A DNA stretch of 64,000 nucleotides from Costus lasius. Its lineage: Eukaryota > Streptophyta > Magnoliopsida > Zingiberales > Costaceae. The notes beneath the pieces were generated by a model. It searched no databases, was not told the DNA's origin, and saw nothing but the letters and a program-made list of their open reading frames with translations. The stretch is from assembly GCA_027563935.2 (NCBI GenBank), contig CM050446.2, positions 29,763,501 through 29,827,500 of the forward strand, written 5' to 3'. Position 1 is the first letter of the stretch. Each line of letters starts with the position of its first letter. Positions 20,778 through 31,519 of the stretch are shown one piece after another. The translations under genes were made by a program, and so were the position numbers.

Positions 20778-21152
20778 TTCTGGCACTGTCATTATCAATG
20801 TTTGTCTACATCTGCGATTGTGTACTTACATGATAATGTCCCTGGAGATAGATTGGATCTGTGCTCAAATGGTTGTCACCAATCAATGTACCTGAGTCGA
20901 TATGGGACAGCTCTGGTACTTGTGAGACTGGTATATGGGCTGGTTATGCATGAGGTGCTAACGCAGATATGTGGGTATATCAGTGGTAGATATACTAGAT
21001 AGACCTGCTGTGAGGCAATGACTTGGTGTCATGAGTCATCCTCACAAGTGATAGGAGATGCATTGTTCTTTAGACTTGACGTCATTGACTCTTCTATATG
21101 GTTAGGGACATGCTTTGATGCAACCTCTGCAGTCCAAGCGTGCGCCCTCTGC
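20677..21152 (+). repeat. LTR-X 5' part, plus orientation
   Basis: Begins TGTTGGTGTGTATGC after the polypurine tract and follows LTR-X to TGATGCAACC (21128), then TCTGCAGTCCAAGCG and a break. Includes an AT-dinucleotide run at about 20736-20775 that is much shorter in other LTR-X copies. Confidence 0.82.
20736..20775. repeat. (AT)n microsatellite
   Basis: About 20 uninterrupted TA repeats inside LTR-X. Homologous positions at 22665 and 42165 hold only a few units. Confidence 0.95.
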
Positions 21153-22734
21153 AGGCCATTGACTCTTCTATATGGTTAGGCACTTGCGGCTATGGAGGAA
21201 GAGATGCACCACTTATGTTGCTCTCACCCTTTGTTGCTCAAGCCAACTTGAATTCCTCTAGTGCTCTCGCATATGCATCAACATATATAGATGAAGGGGT
21301 GGCAACATAACGGTAGGCGTAATATACAAGAAGGGATGTGGCTAGTGTTTTCAAGGTGGCAATTAGGGTTTAGGTTATGGCAAGACTCTAATCCCGTTCC
21401 ATAATCCCCTCCTAATCGCCCAAGACATTCCAAACATATCCATTATGCCTTAGGCACCCCAAGCCAAGCTATAGAAGCAAGGTTTCCATCCAAGGAACAA
21501 AGGGGAGGTGCCACATGCTTCCATAAGAAGCAAATTGTGCCAAGCTCACCCCATTATGCCCTTGGGGCCAATGGGGTTGGCTTTTCTCCCCATTATACCC
21601 TTTTGGGTTCTTAGCCCTTCATGATAACTTGTTATTGGGCCTCATTGGGTAATGAGCTAGCCCAAACTTCATTACATGGGTTGATTAAGCAATTAGATCC
21701 AATCCAATGCAACCCTAATCCAAATGTGACCAATCTTGGTCAATTTTGGGTCAACTTGCCAAAAATGAAGTTTGGTTTCAATAACTCTCTTCCTTCTCAT
21801 TAGGCCAATTGGCACTGATGAAATCTCCCAAATAGCTCTGAGCTATCCAATAACTCGATCATAAAGCTTCCCTATCAATACGAGAACTCGAGTATCAAGG
21901 TGTGTGGCCCTGTAGGTTCCTTTGACGTTGACAGTGCTGACCATAGGTCACCACAAGCAGTGAGTGGCACCTAGTAGTGCAACGCTGCTACCCAAGTCAT
22001 TGGAATGGATATCGACATCGACATCCCCATCATCGCAACTAGGTATAGATACATTATAGTCCCTTTGCCAAACTGATATTCAATTGGATAAGTGTGTCAT
22101 CACTTGTTTTCACCCAATCACATGGTCATGACTAAATCAGGTTGTCACCCGGGTATGGCCATATACTTTTAGTCATAGAACCATAGAGGAACTCCACGGA
22201 TATCAAGCATCCCTAAGGAAGGGGCAAATCCTCTATCTATCCATTGACTTTCTCATATGGGTCGCGACATGGTCAATGACAACTATTATTACCTCCCAAC
22301 TACGTCGAGGTGTTAGGTTGTATCAAAGCAAGTCCCTAACCATATAGAATGGTCAATGACCTCAAGTCAAGGGATCAATGCATCTTCTGTCACTTGGGAG
22401 GATAACTCATGACACCAAGTCATAGCCTCACAACGGGTCGGTCCAGTATATCGATCACTGATATACCCATATGTCTGCGTTAGCACCTCATGCCTAACCA
22501 ACCCATATTCCAGTCTCACAAGTACCAGAGCTGTCCCATATCCACTCAGGTACATTAATTGGTGACAACCATTTGAGCACAGATCCAATCTATCTCCAGG
22601 GACATTATCATGTAAGTACACAATCGCAGATGTAGACAAACATTGATAATGACAGTGCCAGAATGATATATATATCTATGTCAAGTAGTACAAAAGATGG
22701 ACCAATACTAGGTCTCAGAGCATACACACCAACA
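21153..22734 (-). repeat. 3' LTR of copia2 (LTR-X), truncated
   Basis: Minus-oriented LTR-X beginning (minus sense) at 22734 with TGTTGGTGTG, right after the polypurine tract of copia2. It runs left to about 21178 and lacks the last few hundred bases of the LTR. Near 21155-21180 a short word, ATTGACTCTTCTATATGGTT, repeats the text at 21082, marking a patchwork junction with the plus-oriented LTR. Confidence 0.8.
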
Positions 22735-22885
22735 ATCTCCCACTTGCACTTAGACCTAGAGGTGGAGGAATCTCAACCCCATATCCCTAGTGTGACCATC
22801 ATGCTTCTGCTGCGCCAAAGCCTTGGTCAGTGAGTCTGCCAGATTATTCTCAGTGTCAACTCTACTAATCTTGACATCACCTCAG
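22735..22885 (-). pseudogene. Copia2 RNase H tail and polypurine tract
   Basis: The minus-strand text matches the end of copia pol (LADSLTKALAQQKHDGH-like, then MGLRFLHL) and the tract AAGTGGGAGAT next to the LTR. It continues at 24498 across the family-E insertion. Confidence 0.78.
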
Positions 22886-22943
22886 TGATGTAGGAGCAAC
22901 CTACACTAAAAGGATAGAAACAGACCCGAAAAAGTAGCCAGAA

Positions 22944-23687
22944 ATGTCCCTGCGAGCCAAGCATGGCCAGGCTGTGTGCCCAGACATGGGCATGATCGGC
23001 TCGAAAAACTTCAGCAACCCCGAGCACAACCATGCACACGGACACGGGCTGGGCGTGATCGGGTCGGCAACTTATGGCGACCTGAAGCACTGGCGTGAAG
23101 CTGAACACGGCCAGGCCATGTTCGCCTCGGCGGAAGATGAAGAAAACGGTGACCTCGGACGCGAACGAAAGCACAGGCGTTCTCCTGAACATGGGCTAGC
23201 CGTGTTCGGTTTTGTGGATTTCGGCAATCTCAAGCACGGGCGTGCCCCCGAGCACGGGCATGCCATGTTCGGTTTTGTTGATTTTGGCGACTCCAAATAT
23301 GGCCGTGCTCGTCGACACGACCAGGCCGTGTTCGCCCCTGAAGACCTGATGAAGCCTCGAAGACCCCATTTCGACGTGCATCACCCCCCCTACTATGTTG
23401 CTCCACCTCATGACGATCCAAAGGGACCCAACAAAGTGACAATCCGGCGATCCCAACGCCAAAGCAAGCCTCCAGACCACTTCACGGGCGTCATCACCCC
23501 CCTTTCCACCCCCACCGAGGTGGCCCAGCCTAAGGACGCTGAAACCCAACCCTCTGAAAGCCCAACTCCAAATGGGCCTCGCAACAACATCTGCAACACA
23601 GTCTGTGATCGAGCTGCAATGGTTGTGACCCAACCCACAACCTCTAAGTTTTGCTGTTTTGTCGCGATGTGCTCGGATCGCATCTAA
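22944..23687 (+). CDS. 247-aa open frame within the family-E LTR
   Basis: The N-terminal 140 residues are imperfect repeats rich in His, Gly and Ala (HGQAV, HGLGV, HGQAM, HGLAV, HGHAM) encoded by the inverted-motif array. The C-terminal part has RRSQRQSKPPDHF, a basic phrase reminiscent of retroelement linker regions, then Pro/Thr/Ser-rich text. Overlapping long frames exist on the other strand, as expected from stop-poor GC-rich DNA. It may be an accident of composition or a pol or accessory frame extending into the LTR. I do not assign a function. Confidence 0.25.
   Translation: MSLRAKHGQAVCPDMGMIGSKNFSNPEHNHAHGHGLGVIGSATYGDLKHWREAEHGQAMFASAEDEENGDLGRERKHRRSPEHGLAVFGFVDFGNLKHGRAPEHGHAMFGFVDFGDSKYGRARRHDQAVFAPEDLMKPRRPHFDVHHPPYYVAPPHDDPKGPNKVTIRRSQRQSKPPDHFTGVITPLSTPTEVAQPKDAETQPSESPTPNGPRNNICNTVCDRAAMVVTQPTTSKFCCFVAMCSDRI
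23020..23339 (+). repeat. U3 array of inverted motifs, family E
   Basis: Recurrent dyads of the types GAACACGGCCAGGCCATGTTC and AAGCACGGGCGTGC, in units roughly 65-70 bp apart. The layout matches the family-Y array although the motif sequence is different. Confidence 0.72.
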
Positions 23688-23854
23688 CCACAAGCGCCAC
23701 TCTCCGTACGATGAAGAATCGTAGAGCCTACGCCCTAGAGTAGTTGGTAGTAGGTAGGATTTTATTCTGTTGTTTGTTTTATGTGGCAGCTTGACCACTT
23801 TTGTTAGTTAGTTTGTTAGGGTGCTGTCCCCTTGACTTGTTCCCCTCCTTATCT

Positions 23855-23862
23855 TATAAAAG
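23855..23862 (+). promoter_or_regulatory. TATA box of the family-E LTR
   Basis: TATAAAAG followed by GAGAGGGGCTGG, the usual look of a plant LTR promoter. It lies 970 bp into the LTR. Confidence 0.6.
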
Positions 23863-24502
23863 AGAGGGGCTGGCTAGCATTACTCCCCAGTTCTCTTAGA
23901 GTGTAGAGACCTCCTGGTGAGCTGAGAGCCTCCAGCGCGTGAAAGTCGAGCCGGTGCCTCGCCTTCGAAGTGTTCGGGTCGAGGACGTAGCCTCGATACC
24001 AAGATGTTCTTCATTTCCTACTTGGCAAGAAGTAAATCCCACCCTTCCGATGGGTCAGGTTCACCTGATTTTGTTCACGTTTCATTGTGCTTATTCGCTG
24101 TGATTTTTCTCGCTTCTTCACCCCCAGTCGTCGCCATCGGAGGTGCGGTCGGATCTCTTGTCTTCGGTGTGATTTTAGCTCCATAGGCACGCGAGCCGAA
24201 TCCTGCGCAACCGCAATCCCCGATGCGTGGCTGAGCTTAAAACGTGGTAAGTGAGCAAAAAATTGCTACGAGGTTAGTGCGTTAAATTCAGTAGTTGGGT
24301 GCCGTTCCCTTTTATTCACATTCGTGTTGCCCCGATCGAATTCGACGCCGTGTCTTCATGCTTCTATTGGTTTCCCTGCACTTTTCTGACTCGTTTTCTC
24401 TTCCCTCGTCTCACGGCCCTCTCCCTTTTTTGCGTGCATTGTGTAAAATCCTAGAGTACGGTATAAAGGACCCTCCCACCTATTAGTCACTCCATCACTC
24501 AG

Positions 24503-25035
24503 TCAATGATTTCTCTGATCAGGTGAAATCTTCTGAGTATGTGTTTGGACCTTTGATGAGACCTTGGTTCCTTGGCTTGTTTAATTGCCCCATTGTTGTT
24601 ACAGTAGAGCTCAATGGGATCCACTGAACTTGGAACCACCTGAAGTTCAGAAATGAACTTCCTCATCCAAACGGCTTCTTTGGCTGCCACAGAAGCGGTG
24701 ACATACTCAGCCTCGGTTGTAGAATTAGCTATGGTGGATTGCTTGAAGGTTTTCCAGCATACAACGCCTCCATTTATCTTAAACACATAGCCGACCTACG
24801 ATCAGAAGTCATCAGAGTCCGACTAGAACGACGCATCAGTGTAGCCCTGAACATTGAGCACTTCCTGTCCCCCGTGGACCAAGAACAGATCCTTAGTTCT
24901 TCTTAGATACTTGAGGATGTTCTTTACAGCCACCCAGTGCTGTAGACCTGGATTGGATTGACATCGGCTGGTTATGCTCACAGCATAAGCTACATCTATT
25001 CTAATACACAACATTGCATACATGATCGATCCCAT
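24503..25035 (-). pseudogene. Copia2 RNase H and end of RT
   Basis: Minus-strand frames at 25035-24823 and 24786-24499 encode MGSIMYAMLCIRIDVAYAV (the end of the RT region), HWVAVKNILKYLRRTKDL and YTDASF. RNase H blocks follow: STTEAEYVTASVAAKEAVWM, then ELYCNNNGAIKQAKEPRSHQ and FHLIREIID. A few substitutions and stops break it. It ends at the family-E target site. Confidence 0.88.
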
Positions 25036-25195
25036 TTGTCTGGAGATATTGGATGCGATTCTTATTTATATGGGCTAATCGACAATGCCATAGGTAGGCC
25101 CCAACTGAACCACTCAGTTTGATCCTTTTGTTATTTATGTTACAAATAGAACTATCCATGTCCAAGACATATAACCCATTGCACAAAGTACCCTT
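25036..25195 (-). pseudogene. Copia2 GAG-pre-integrase fragment joined to RT end
   Basis: The minus-strand text TLCNGLYVLDMDSS...GAYLWHCRLAHINKNRIQYLQ is the GAG-pre-integrase domain. At 25036 it runs directly into RT-terminal sequence, so the integrase and most of RT (about 2.6 kb when compared with copia1) are deleted. The last five bases CCCTT (25191-25195) are the target duplication of copia1. Confidence 0.85.
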
Positions 25196-27292
25196 TGTTG
25201 GGAAACCCCGGGGATATTTTATAATTTTTTCATAGAGATTACATTTGCACAGCGGAAGAATATCCCCGAAATAGGCCAGTCCCAAAAAACCCAGTGAAGA
25301 TCTGTTGTGAGGGGGTCGACACGATGTGATAGTAAGTACCTTTAAGCAATGAGAAGCCGATGTCGAGGAAGGCGCCCAAGTGTTCGCACTCTGCAGTCTC
25401 GTACACACGGATTCCTCGAGCTTTCTTCTTCCTCGCCCGGTGCTATCCTCGTGAAGAAGATCCACACCTTAGGAGAGTCCTCCAAGCAACTTGCGCCACC
25501 ACCAAGATGTGATGCGCCAAGGAGATGGTAGGAGGAAGATGCCGCAAGCTTCTTTCTTTCTTTCTTTGCGCCAAGGAAGGAAAGGGAAGAAGAGAGCTTC
25601 GGCTTTGATGGATGAAAAGGAAGAGAAGTCCTCCAAGAACTCCAAGCTTTCGCCCCTTCACTTGCTTCATGCCTCTAAGGAGTTCATCATCAAGAGGGGG
25701 CAGGTAGGTGGTTCTTTTATAACACTAAGAGGCGGTTTGGGTTATTGGAAGGTGTATGCGATTTGGGCCTTGAATAAAGGATTCATTAAATCAATCACAT
25801 TGACCAAATCCCTAATATCATATGCGCCTAAGCCTTGCATAAGCAAGTATAGGCCATATGTGCCCACATCAATCCATATAAGGTAATCATTCCATCCATG
25901 CAATATGACCTAGTCAAAGCATGAGGATAGATTGCCTAATATGGTCTAGGTGCAAATCCTAATTTAATTTGGATTCTAATTATGTAAATAATCAGCCCCT
26001 TATGCGCCTATCACCTTCCAATCAATTATCATGTGTGATCTAATCAAATCCAATTTGATTTAATCACTTAGGAGATACCAAACAAGGCATAGGCGCAAAT
26101 CCTAGTCCAACTAGGATACCATAGGTGCCTATCCTATTAATTTATCCCCATTATACCCTTTAAGCCTCTAATCTCTTCATTACAGCTTATTAGCAAGGCC
26201 AACCAAGCAATGGGCCAAGCCCAAAGACCATTATGCATGTTAACCAAGCTATTGGATCCAACCCAATTTAACCCATGGTCAAATGAGGCTAACCATGGTT
26301 AATTTTGGTCAATATGCCAAAAATGGAAGTTGGCCCCAATAAGTTTCTTCCATCTCATCAGGCCCATTGGCGCTGATGAAATCTCCCAAATAGATCCGAG
26401 TTATCCAATAACTTGATCTAAAGGCTATCCGATCAATATGAAAACTCGAGTATCAAGGTGTGCGACTCTGTAGGTTCCTCTAACGTTGGCAGTGTTGACC
26501 CAAGGTCACCACAAGCAGTGAGTGGCACCTAGCAGTGCATCAATGCTACCCAAGTCATAAGAATGGATATCGACATCGACATCCCCATCATCGCAACTCG
26601 GTACAGATGCATTACAGTCTCTTTGCCGAACTGATATCCGATTGGACAAGTGTGTCATCACTTGTTTTCTTCCAATCGTATGGTCATGACAAAATCAGGT
26701 TGACACCTGGGTATGGCCATACACATTTAGTCATAGAACCATAGAAGAGCTCCATGGCTATCAAGCTTCCCTTAGGAAGGGGCAAATCCTATGTCTGTCC
26801 ATTGACCTTCTCATATGGGTCGTGACATGCTCAATAACAACCGTTATTACCTCCCAACTATGGAGAGTTGTTAGGTTGTATCAAAGCATGTCCCTAACCA
26901 TATAGAATGGTCAATGACCTAAAGTCAAGGGATCAATGCATCTCCTATTAGTTGTGAGAATAACTCATGACACCAAGTTATAGCCTCACAGCGGGTCGGT
27001 CCAGTATATCCACCACTGATATACCCATATGTCTACATTAGCACCTCGTGCCTAACCAGCCCATATACCAGTCTCACAAGTACCATAGCTGTCTCATATC
27101 CATTAAGGTACATTGACTGGGACAATCATTTGAGCACAGATCCAATCTGTCTCTAGGGACATTATCATGTAAGTACATAATCGCAGATGTAAATAAACAA
27201 TGATAATGACAATGCTAGAATGATATATAAATATCAGAGTCAAGTAGTACAATGATGCACCAAAACTAGGTCACATGGCATACACACCAACA
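25196..27292 (-). repeat. Copia1 3' LTR (LTR-X)
   Basis: Minus-strand LTR beginning at 27292 (TGTTGGTGTG) beside the polypurine tract and ending at 25196 (TTTCCCAACA). Confidence 0.9.
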
Positions 27293-27880
27293 ATCTCCCA
27301 CTTGCACTAAGACCTAGTGGTGGAGGAATCTCAACCCCATATCTCTAGCATGACTATCATGCTTCAGTTGTGCCAAAGCCTAGGTCAGTGGGTCTGCTAG
27401 ATTGTTCTCTGTGTCAACTCTGCTAATCTTGACTTCACCTCAGTCAATGATCTCTCTGATCAGGTGAAATCTCCTGAGTATGTATTTGGACCTTTCATGA
27501 GACCGTGGTTCCTTGGCTTGTGCAATTGCCCCATTGTTGTCACAATAAAGCTCATTGGGATCCATTGCACTTGGAACCACCTGAAGTTCAGAAATGAACT
27601 TCCTAATCCAAATGACTTCTTTGGCTGCCTCAGAAGCAGCCACATACTCTACCTCGGTTGTAGAATCAGCTATGGTGGATTGCTTGAAGCTCTTCGAATA
27701 TATAGCCCCTCCATTCATCTTGAACACATAGCTGGCTTGTGATCTGAAGTCGTCAGGGTCAGACTGGAATGACGCATTAGTGTAGCCCTGAACACTGAGC
27801 TCTTTCTGTCCCCCATAGACCAAGAACAAATCCTTAGTTCTCCTCAGATACTTATGGATGTTCTTTACAGCCACCCAGTG
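27293..27880 (-). pseudogene. Copia1 RNase H
   Basis: The minus-strand frame 27874-27440 encodes KYLRRTKDLFLVYGG, QGYTNASFQSDPDD, SYVFKMNGGAIYSKS, STIADSTTEVEYVAAS and DNNGAIAQAKEPRSHE, the complete copia RNase H layout (Asp, Glu and Asp positions recognisable). It ends in REIID and continues through NLADPLTQALA-like text to the tract AAGTGGGAGAT next to the LTR. Confidence 0.88.
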
Positions 27881-28343
27881 CTATAGACCTGGATTGGATT
27901 GGTATCGGCTGGTTATACTCACAGCTTAAGCCACATCTAGTCTAGTACACAACATCGCATACATGATCGATCCTACCGCCGAAGCATAGGGCACTTGACT
28001 CATGTCATCCCTCTCAGCCTGTGTGGTAGGACACTGGCTCTTTGAGAGAGTAAGGCCATGTCTCACTAGAAGGTATCCCTTCTTGGATTGCTCCAAGTTG
28101 AACCTCTCCAGAACCTTATCAATGTAGGTACTTTGACTAAGGGCCAGAAGCCTCTTGGGTCTATCTCGGTAGATCCTCACGCCTAGAATATAGGCGGCCT
28201 CCCCTAAGTCCTTCATCTCGAAACACTTTCCCAACCATGTCTTCACAGACTGAAGACTAGGGATGTCGTTTCCGATGAGTAGTATGTCATCAACATAAAA
28301 GACCAGAAAAGTCACCAAGCTCCCACTGAATTTTCTGTATACA
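27881..28343 (-). pseudogene. Copia1 reverse transcriptase, C-terminal part
   Basis: The minus-strand frame 28318-27926 holds FLVFYVDDILLIGND with the YVDD catalytic motif, then MKDLGEAAYILGVRIYRDR, LALSQSTYIDKVLERFNL and PYASAVGSIMYAMLCTRLDVA. Coding resumes right of the Ty3 insertion at 30356; 28339-28343 is its target duplication. Confidence 0.9.
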
Positions 28344-28599
28344 TGATGACACCAAAATATGTAGTATATTTTGTATCATTTTAGATATCTTTTCATCCTA
28401 AATTGAGGATCTTTTGTTTATTTTTATGCTGAATTTATCAAATATTGCAAAGTCTACTTCTATTTTGGTTTTTCATGATTTTCAGGTAAAAAGGCACTAT
28501 TTTAAGGCATTTTCAAGCAAAATCAAATACATAGAAGGATTCCCAACATCAATAAGAGATCACACAAGAAATTTCATGTAAAATGGAGCAAATCAGCCA

Positions 28600-28975
28600 A
28601 AATACGGCAGGGCCGTAAATAATTTTACGATACCGTATTTTCCCGGCTACCGTATTATCAAAAACACAGCCGTATTTTGGTGATTTTCCGAACAGAAAGA
28701 TTTTCAGATTTTACGGCACTGCCGTAAGAATTTACACGGCCGTATTTTCCAGCGCTTCAGACCAGAGAGTTCACCAGATTTTATGGCACTACCGTAAGGG
28801 ATTTCACGGGCAGTATTTCCCACTCGTTTACGAACAGAGGGTTCAGCCAATTTTACGGCACTGGCCGTAAACCATATTACGGTTCCGTAATTCCCAGACG
28901 ACATTAGATCAGAAGCTCCAACCAATTTTATGGCACCACCGTTAGATATTACACGGCCGTAATTCCCAGTCAAAA
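28600..28975 (+). repeat. U3 array of paired inverted motifs, family B'
   Basis: Repeated TTTACGGCACTRCCGTAA-type dyads, alternating with TTTCACGG/CCGTAATTCCC half-sites, with divergent spacers often reading GACCAGAGAGTTC. The motif class is that of 9749-10158. Confidence 0.8.
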
Positions 28976-30284
28976 ACGTGATTTTTACAAGTCCGAATCT
29001 TGTGTGAGCCATAACTTTTGATCCAAAGGTCCAAATTGAAATCGGAAAGAGGTTCTAAACTCGTATTTAAGAGGAGAAGGCGTACGAAGTGGAAAGGGGA
29101 ACTTTTATCCATTATCGAGGGAGAAATCGCTAGAGAGGTGGCTAGGGTTTATTCTCACGCCGAGAGGCATAGAGCGCACGTTAGGCCTTGATTTTTACGC
29201 AGAAGCTTCGCCTAGAGGATAAGACAACAGCCTAGAAGTTTCAGAGGAAAAGGAGTTCAATCGGAGGAGGAATCGATGAAATCGGTGGTGACAGCACTGT
29301 TCATCGAGTTCTGCTTGCAAAATACGGCTGTGAAATATTTCATAGTCGTACTGTATTTTCTAAAACCTATTTTCTAGTTGAATTTTAATCTTCTTAATTT
29401 ATGGATTATTGTATTTTCTTCTCCATGCAAGCTTAATACTGTTTTGGGATATGGGGTTTAATCCCCTTGATTTTTAATGATTAGATAACTCTTTTCTTTC
29501 GTCATGATAATCTTTGTTGTGATAATATTACTCTTGTGATAAATTGTGCTTAGATTCTCTATAATTTTATGTTATTAATTATGTTCTTAGAGTTTTCGCA
29601 ATGAGACTGAAAGGTGATTTGCTTGACAGCTTGGAACCCTAGAATTGCATGTTAGGATCCCTTCCTTAGGTTAGATCCATCTTGTTCTTTTCTAGTAAAA
29701 TAATTGCCATGATTATAATATGAATCTATAGATCGAGTCTATTTGTCAAACGTGGAGATCTTGTGCGAAAGCAAGGATCGGAACGTTGGAGATCCATGAG
29801 TAAAACTAGTATAGAGACTCGGATGCACGAAAGTGATCCTTGAGACTCCACTAGAGATTATCAACTTAGAATCCGGATGCACGAAAGTGATCCTTGTGAT
29901 CTTTGATTGATGATTTACTTACCTACAGCATTGAAAATAGATCTTGCACGAAAGTGAGGATCGGTTATCTACATGATTGTCTACACGAAAGTGAGACAGT
30001 ACCTTTATCAAGTAAATTAGGTCTTTTTCTTGACAAGATTTGATTGACGACCCTTATTTATGTCTAATTGTTAGAATCAAGGAGGATGAAACCCTAGTCC
30101 CAATATTTCTCTTTGATTATCTAAGTTAGTGTGTTTTCCATTATTGCTTTGCATCATATTTAGTTCGCTTAGCTAGTAAGAATACCACTATTTGGTACTT
30201 AACAATAAGGTCCCTGTGGATTCGATACTTTTCTTTATTACTTCGATAGTTCCGTGCACTTGCGGAAACCTAACAACAAGTTTT

Positions 30285-30302
30285 TGGTGCCGTTACCAAG
30301 GA
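30285..30302 (+). other. Degenerate primer-binding site, tRNA-Asp
   Basis: Matches TGGCGCCGTTGCCGGGGA at 14 of 18 positions; the differences are C/T and G/A transitions. Confidence 0.75.
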
Positions 30303-30355
30303 TTAGTCCAAGGTACACGCGTGCCAGACTTGTAGTGTTCCCTTTCGGGCTATCA

Positions 30356-30833
30356 ATACACAGGCATCATCTTCACTTTTGATAAAGCCATAGTCTCTCA
30401 CAGCTCCATCAAATCGAAGATTCCAACTTCGAGATGCTTGCTTTAATTCATAAATGGATTTCTTTAGTTTGCAGACTTTATTGGCATCTGCAGGATGGAT
30501 GAAACCATCAGGCTGTGTCATATACACATCCTCAGTCAACTTTCCATTAAGGAATGTTGTTTTCATATCCATCTGTCATATTTCATAGTCATGATATGCA
30601 GCTATAGCAAGCATTATCCGAATGGACTTGATCATGGCAATTGGCGAGAAGGTTTCATCATAGTCCACCCAGTGGACTTGTTTGAATCCTTTAGCCACTA
30701 GTCTGCCCTCGTAGGTAACTATGTTGCCATCCATGTCAGTCTTCCTTTTGTAGACCCATTTACATCCTATAGTCTTCCTTTTGAAGACCCATTTACATCC
30801 TATGGGTTTTACCCCATCAGGCAGCTCAACCAA
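30356..30833 (-). pseudogene. Copia1 reverse transcriptase, N-terminal part
   Basis: Minus-strand translation gives VELPDGVKPIGCKWVFKRKT, DGNIVTYEGRLVAKGFKQ, YDETFSPIAMIKSIRIMLAI, then MDMKTTFLNGKLTEDVYMTQ with the first catalytic Asp, and SIYELKQASRSWNLRFD. A TGA stands where related copies read Trp, just before QMDMK. A 33-bp in-frame tandem duplication (30739-30771 and 30772-30804) repeats the CKWV-KRKT block. Confidence 0.88.
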
Positions 30834-31519
30834 ATCCCAGACTGGTTAGCTGACATGGAATCCATCTCGGATCGCATGGCCTCAAGCCATCTCGCGAAGT
30901 TCGGTCCATTGACCGCCTCATCATAGGTTCTAGGCTCATCCTCAAAGATGAAGATCCCGTCGTGTTGGGTCGGCCGCGACCCATACCTCTCAAGTGCACG
31001 ACGAATCCTCTCAGACCTACGTGGGACCTGTGTCTGAGCCTCAGGTTGCCCAACAACCAGTGCAGTCAGCTCTGGTTCCATCTCCTTGTCTTGTGGCTGC
31101 ACTTGGACCTCGTCCAAGTCAAACTTGCTCCCACTGACTTCTTTCATGAGAAATTCTTTCTCTAGAAAGACAGCACCTCGAGCAATAAAAACTTTGTTCT
31201 CGGTAGGAACATAGAAGTAGTATTCTTTAGTTTCCGTAGGATACCCCACAAAGACACATGTATCATATCTAGGTTCTAGCTTGCTAAAATCTTGACGTTT
31301 GACATAAGCCTCACATCCCCAGATCCTGATAAAAGAAAGATTAGGGCGTCTCCCACTCCATACCTCGTATGATATCTTTGAGACACTCTTAGATGGAACA
31401 TTATTCAGTATGAGAGAAGCTGTCTCAAGTGCATAACCCCAGAATGAGGGTGGTAGAGTTGTATGACTCATCATAGATCGAACCATGTCCAACAAAGTTT
31501 GATTTCTCCTCTCAGACAC
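30809..31519 (-). pseudogene. Copia1 integrase C-terminal domain and linker
   Basis: Begins SERRNQTLLDMVRSMMSHTT with the integrase catalytic Glu, then FWGYALETASLILN, the C-terminal GRRPNLSFIRIWGCEAYVKR, VFVGYPTETKEYYFY, and the acidic linker leading to RT (RRSERIRRALERYG). Stops and shifts upstream separate it from the catalytic core. Confidence 0.87.

Larger units (their letters stand above)
22886..24497 (+). mobile_element. Solo LTR, family E
   Basis: 1,612 bp starting TGATGTAGGAGC and ending ACTCCATCA, with CTCAG duplicated at 22881-22885 and 24498-24502. Removing it restores the copia2 RNase H reading. Strand is set by a TATAAAAG box at 23855-23862 followed by an R/U5-like region. No internal element sequence is present, so it looks like a solo LTR left by LTR-LTR recombination. 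Confidence 0.82.
28344..30355 (+). mobile_element. Ty3 LTR (family B') with primer site, inserted in copia1 RT
   Basis: Starts TGATGACACC. ATACA is duplicated at 28339-28343 and 30356-30360, and the RT codons rejoin across the site. The LTR proper ends near 30278 (CCTAACAACA), then a degenerate tRNA-Asp site (TGGTGCCGTTACCAAGGA, 30285-30302), then 53 bp of leader ending TATCA. There is no second LTR. The same leader words follow the primer site of the minus-strand copy at 60104. Confidence 0.82.
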
